Positions 60,958-64,000 of a stretch of 64,000 bases of DNA are shown piece after piece (position 1 is the stretch's first letter; every line of letters begins with the position of its first letter). Under the pieces are notes generated by a model that searched no databases, was not told the origin of the DNA, and was given only the letters and a program-made list of their open reading frames with translations. The DNA is from Paludibacteraceae bacterium (lineage in GTDB: Bacteria > Bacteroidota > Bacteroidia > Bacteroidales > Paludibacteraceae), in contig JAGCWA010000013.1 in the NCBI GenBank assembly GCA_017962085.1, positions 39,535 to 103,534 on the forward strand, in the 5' to 3' direction. Made by a program: the position numbers and the translations under genes.

Positions 60958-62406
60958 TCATTTCTTCAAATACTCGTCCATCGATTTAGCGGCGGCGCGG
61001 CCGTCACCCATCGCAAGGATTACCGTGGCACCGCCACGCACGATATCGCCTCCCGCAAATATCGTCGGAATGGAAGACTGCATACCCTCATTGACCACGA
61101 TAGTACCCTTAGGGCTCACATCCAATCCGCTCACGCTGTGAGGAACGATAGGGTTAGGAGAGACACCGATGCTGACAACCACTACGTCTACATCCACCTC
61201 GATGATCTTACCCTCTACAGGCACTGGACTACGACGACCGGAAGCGTCAGGCTCGCCCAACTCCATGACTTGCAGGCGCATGGTCTTCACCCTGCCCTTC
61301 TCGTCACCTAAATATTCGATAGGATTGTGGAGCGTCATGAACTCAACGCCCTCCTCCTTGGCATGTTTCACCTCCTCCAGACGGGCAGGCATCTCCTCCT
61401 CCGAACGACGATAGACGATCATCGCACGCTCAGCACCCAAACGCAAAGCGGTACGCACTGAGTCCATGGCGGTATTTCCACCACCGACAACAGCCACGTT
61501 CTTGCCCTTCAAGACAGGGGTGTCACTCTCGTCATTGGAAGCGTCCATCAGATTGACACGGGTAAGGTACTCGTTGGATGACATCACACCGATCAGGTTC
61601 TCGCCCGGAATATTCATGAAGCGAGGAAGACCCGCACCACTGGCGACGAACACACCCTTGTAACCATCCTTCTTCAGATCGTCCATGGAGATGGTCTTTC
61701 CGACGATACAATCCTTCACGAACTCAACACCCATGCCACGCAGGCTCTCGATCTCCACGTCCACGATATGGTTCGGCAAACGGAACTCAGGGATACCATA
61801 CTTCAACACGCCACCAATCTCGTGCAACGCCTCGAATACAGTCACCGAATAGCCCTTCTTCGCCATATCACCCGCGAAGGAAAGTCCAGCAGGACCCGAA
61901 CCGACAACCGCCACCTTCACACCGTTCTTCGCGGCGATCTCAGGCACGGATACATGTCCGCTCTCCCGCTCATAGTCAGCCGCGAAACGCTCCAAATAAC
62001 CGATAGCGACTGGCTCTTTCTTCAGTTTCAACTTATAGGTACATTGAGACTCACACTGCTTCTCCTGCGGACATACACGTCCACACACAGCAGGCAATGC
62101 GCTCGTCTGCTTCAGGATCTTAGCAGCCTCGAGGATCTCTCCACGCTCGATGTTCTTAATAAATCCCGGGATATTAATGGAAACAGGGCATCCCGTCATA
62201 CATGTCGGATTAGGGCAGTCCAAACAACGCTTGGACTCCTGTAGGGCCTGCTCCATCGTGAGACCCTGGTTCACCTCGTCACGTGTACGCGCGCGATAAT
62301 GAGCGCTCAACTCGTTCATGTGGATGCGAGGAATCTGCACCCTCTCGCTATTCTTGGTGGCTTTGCGCAAGTCCTCGCGCCAAGCTTCATTTCTATCTTC
62401 AGCCAT
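60958..62406 (-). CDS. NADPH-dependent glutamate synthase small-chain-like flavoprotein (NfnB/GltD-like)
   Basis: A 482-residue flavoprotein. The N-terminal Fe-S region has RCLDCPNPTCMTGCPVSINI and CGRVCPQEKQCESQCTYKL, eight cysteines for two [4Fe-4S] clusters. Two dinucleotide folds follow: VAVVGSGPAGLSFAGDMAK (FAD) and VAVVGGGNTAMDSVRTALRL (NADPH). Single-subunit forms are called homotetrameric GltA, but next to an NfnA-like gene (18 bases) the better guess is the large subunit of an electron-bifurcating ferredoxin-NADP+ reductase. The name cannot be settled by sequence alone. Confidence 0.88.
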   Translation of the reverse strand: MAEDRNEAWREDLRKATKNSERVQIPRIHMNELSAHYRARTRDEVNQGLTMEQALQESKRCLDCPNPTCMTGCPVSINIPGFIKNIERGEILEAAKILKQTSALPAVCGRVCPQEKQCESQCTYKLKLKKEPVAIGYLERFAADYERESGHVSVPEIAAKNGVKVAVVGSGPAGLSFAGDMAKKGYSVTVFEALHEIGGVLKYGIPEFRLPNHIVDVEIESLRGMGVEFVKDCIVGKTISMDDLKKDGYKGVFVASGAGLPRFMNIPGENLIGVMSSNEYLTRVNLMDASNDESDTPVLKGKNVAVVGGGNTAMDSVRTALRLGAERAMIVYRRSEEEMPARLEEVKHAKEEGVEFMTLHNPIEYLGDEKGRVKTMRLQVMELGEPDASGRRSPVPVEGKIIEVDVDVVVVSIGVSPNPIVPHSVSGLDVSPKGTIVVNEGMQSSIPTIFAGGDIVRGGATVILAMGDGRAAAKSMDEYLKK

Positions 62407-62424
62407 AATAATCTATTTATCTTC

Positions 62425-63249
62425 TTACTTCTTTCCAAATTTATTCGCAAGGTCCGCTTGCTCAATCTCCCGATATGCGCCCATACGCATCAACATCTCG
62501 TCGAAATCAACCTGATGGGCATCGAACTCTGGTCCGTCCACACAGACGAACTTGGTCTTCCCGTCGACAGTAAGACGGCAAGCACCACACATACCTGTGC
62601 CATCCACCATGATCGTGTTCAAGGACGCCACGGTAGGCAGATTGTATTTCTTTGTAAGCAAAGAGACAAATTTCATCATGATGGCAGGACCGATGGTGAC
62701 GCACAAGTCCACCTTTTCCCTGTTGATGACCTCCTCGACGCCTTGCGTCACAAGGCCTTTCTTGCCGGCGGAACCATCGTCCGTCATGATAATCACCTCG
62801 TCGGAGAATTCACGCATCTCCTTCTCCAATATGATCAAGTCCTTGTTGCGGGCAGCCAATACGGTGACCACCTTATTGCCCGCAGCCTTCAGGGATTTGA
62901 CAATCGGCAACAACGGTGCGACTCCTACGCCGCCACCCGCGCAAACAACCGTTCCAAACTTCTCGATATGGGTCGCCTTTCCCAACGGACCCACAACATC
63001 CGTAATCTCATCACCAACATTCAGGGCACAAAGCCTCGTCGTCGAGACTCCAATCTTCTGCACCACAAGCGTAATCGTACCCTTCTCCACATCCGCATCC
63101 GCAATGGTTAACGGGATTCTCTCCCCTTTCTCTCCTACACGGACAATCACAAAATGACCTGCTTTACGAGACTTCGCAATCAGAGGCGCCTCCACCTCAA
63201 ACTTGACAACGTTCTCTGAAAAGTGTTCTTTACCGACTATCTTATTCAT
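62425..63249 (-). CDS. Ferredoxin-NADP+ reductase subunit alpha-like protein (NfnA/SudB)
   Basis: A 274-residue protein of the ferredoxin-NADP reductase fold. An FAD-binding barrel (AGHFVIVRVGEKGERIPLTI) is followed by an NAD domain (VVCAGGGVGVAPLLPIVKSL) and a C-terminal [2Fe-2S] site with cysteines in GTGMCGACRLTVDGKTKFVC. It is the usual small partner of the gene at 60958, 18 bases away, in NfnAB or sulfide dehydrogenase pairs. Together they would exchange electrons between NADH, NADPH and ferredoxin. Confidence 0.9.
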   Translation of the reverse strand: MNKIVGKEHFSENVVKFEVEAPLIAKSRKAGHFVIVRVGEKGERIPLTIADADVEKGTITLVVQKIGVSTTRLCALNVGDEITDVVGPLGKATHIEKFGTVVCAGGGVGVAPLLPIVKSLKAAGNKVVTVLAARNKDLIILEKEMREFSDEVIIMTDDGSAGKKGLVTQGVEEVINREKVDLCVTIGPAIMMKFVSLLTKKYNLPTVASLNTIMVDGTGMCGACRLTVDGKTKFVCVDGPEFDAHQVDFDEMLMRMGAYREIEQADLANKFGKK

Positions 63250-63340
63250 TTATCCCAAAAAATTAGTTCTCGCAAATTTACGTTAATTATCCATTAATAA
63301 ACAATTTTATAGCACTTGTTTTTCTTCAAAAAAAGCAACT

Positions 63341-64000
63341 TCACTCCGTAGAGCCTTCCCTGACCGTAAAATCGTAAGCTTTCACCGTGTATTTTTTCTT
63401 GGAGACAAAAACATCGAACGGGGGTATCGAATAGTCTCCCGCCTGCTCCGCGATCAAGCGGAAGGTGTAGGTGTAGCTGCTTCCGCTCTGGTCCATGGTC
63501 ATGCCTACCCTAGGACGAACCATCAAAGCATTGAACTGGTCCAAGTTCACCTCCGGGTTCACATCGAAGCGGAAACGCGACGTGATGACCAACTCAAACG
63601 GCTTACCCGCAACGGGCTTGGCGGGCACCACCTTCACCGAGCAATCCTGCAACTCCTCATAGAGGGGCAAGACATAGATCGTGTCAGCTGGGGAGACGGC
63701 AGACTTGCCATTCACCTTGGCACGGGCGGACGGAATCACACAGAGCCCCGTATCCACCGGCGTGATGAAAAAACTATATCCCTTCAAGTCCAACTCCACC
63801 CGTTTACCGTCCACCCATGGACGGTCCTTGGCGGCATAAGGAAGCGACTCCGCCCCCACCTTGAACTTGGCATTATCGAACGGCGGCGCCTTGAAGTCAC
63901 GCAGACCGGACTCAGACGCATAGAAGATGCGGAACTCCTGCCCGAAACGGACAGTGTCCTTCGCGTACTTCACCAAATAGAAACCATTATCGACAACCGC
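63341..64000 (-). CDS. batD: BatD-like protein, 5' truncated by window edge
   Basis: The frame is open up to base 64000, so the start and signal peptide lie outside. At least 219 residues are visible, ending at 63341. The N-terminal part FGQEFRIFYASESGLRDFKA-PPF, the middle KPVAGKPFELVITSRFRFD and later SSYTYTFRLIAEQAGDYSIPPF match the BatD (aerotolerance, Bat operon) family. The visible C terminus (KKKYTVKAYDFTVREGSTE) would be short for a full BatD, which also has a membrane tail, so it may be a truncated or partial homologue. No other bat genes within view. Confidence 0.7.
   Translation of the reverse strand, partial: AVVDNGFYLVKYAKDTVRFGQEFRIFYASESGLRDFKAPPFDNAKFKVGAESLPYAAKDRPWVDGKRVELDLKGYSFFITPVDTGLCVIPSARAKVNGKSAVSPADTIYVLPLYEELQDCSVKVVPAKPVAGKPFELVITSRFRFDVNPEVNLDQFNALMVRPRVGMTMDQSGSSYTYTFRLIAEQAGDYSIPPFDVFVSKKKYTVKAYDFTVREGSTE

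Overview
The window looks like chromosomal DNA of a member of the Bacteroidales (Bacteroidota). The clues are Bacteroidota-type -7 boxes (TAnnTTTG) in front of many genes, a DUF4294 protein, an HU-like/SPOR protein, C10 and BspA-type surface proteins, T9SS-type C-terminal sorting domains, a class II ribonucleotide reductase and an NfnAB-like flavoprotein pair. The genus cannot be fixed from the sequence alone. I found no rRNA, tRNA, CRISPR array, prophage or plasmid functions.

Layout. 1-12.4 kb is mostly core: a truncated RidA-like protein, DUF4294 with a possible minimal membrane metalloprotease, a beta-barrel plus helix-hairpin-helix (HhH)/beta-barrel pair, DMP19 and HU-SPOR proteins, rsmI with a coiled-coil lipoprotein, then the overlapping run AI-2E transporter-prmC-recX-CPBP protease. 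12.4-17.6 kb holds folE with a SPOR lipid-or-secreted protein, a REP-associated tyrosine transposase (RAYT) surrounded by five hairpin repeats, menE, gapA and two tiny overlapping lipoprotein genes. 17.6-23.2 kb holds a DUF4105/Lnb-type protein, a stand-alone sorting-domain protein, a thioesterase, DUF721, recF, purC and phoH.

23.2-30.1 kb is an accessory block: a C10 (streptopain-like) cysteine protease lipoprotein followed on the same strand by four paralogous lipoproteins, arranged as a duplicated two-gene unit with a shared terminator; next to it is a leucine-rich-repeat protein with a small secreted partner. 30.2-42.8 kb is housekeeping (hisS, transporter, DMP19-like, DUF4197, polyprenyl glycosylphosphotransferase, secA, lgt, nagB, phosphosugar mutase). 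42.8-55.0 kb is again accessory: an inner-membrane TonB-plug-like protein with a Cys-rich head, an ACT-ACT-metallo-beta-lactamase fusion, a 1459-residue repeat adhesin with a T9SS tail and an outer-membrane partner, a YD-repeat-like secreted protein and a second BspA-like repeat protein. 55.1-64.0 kb holds nrdJ, an acyltransferase, dnaB, the nfnB/nfnA-like pair and a truncated BatD-like gene.

Together the accessory genes point to a host- or particle-associated anaerobe that invests in lipoproteins, T9SS-exported surface proteins and proteolysis. The best candidates for something undescribed are the C10 protease/four-lipoprotein operon, the plug-like inner-membrane protein, the ACT-ACT-MBL fusion, the paired mini-lipoproteins, and the RAYT with a REP hairpin in its own leader.
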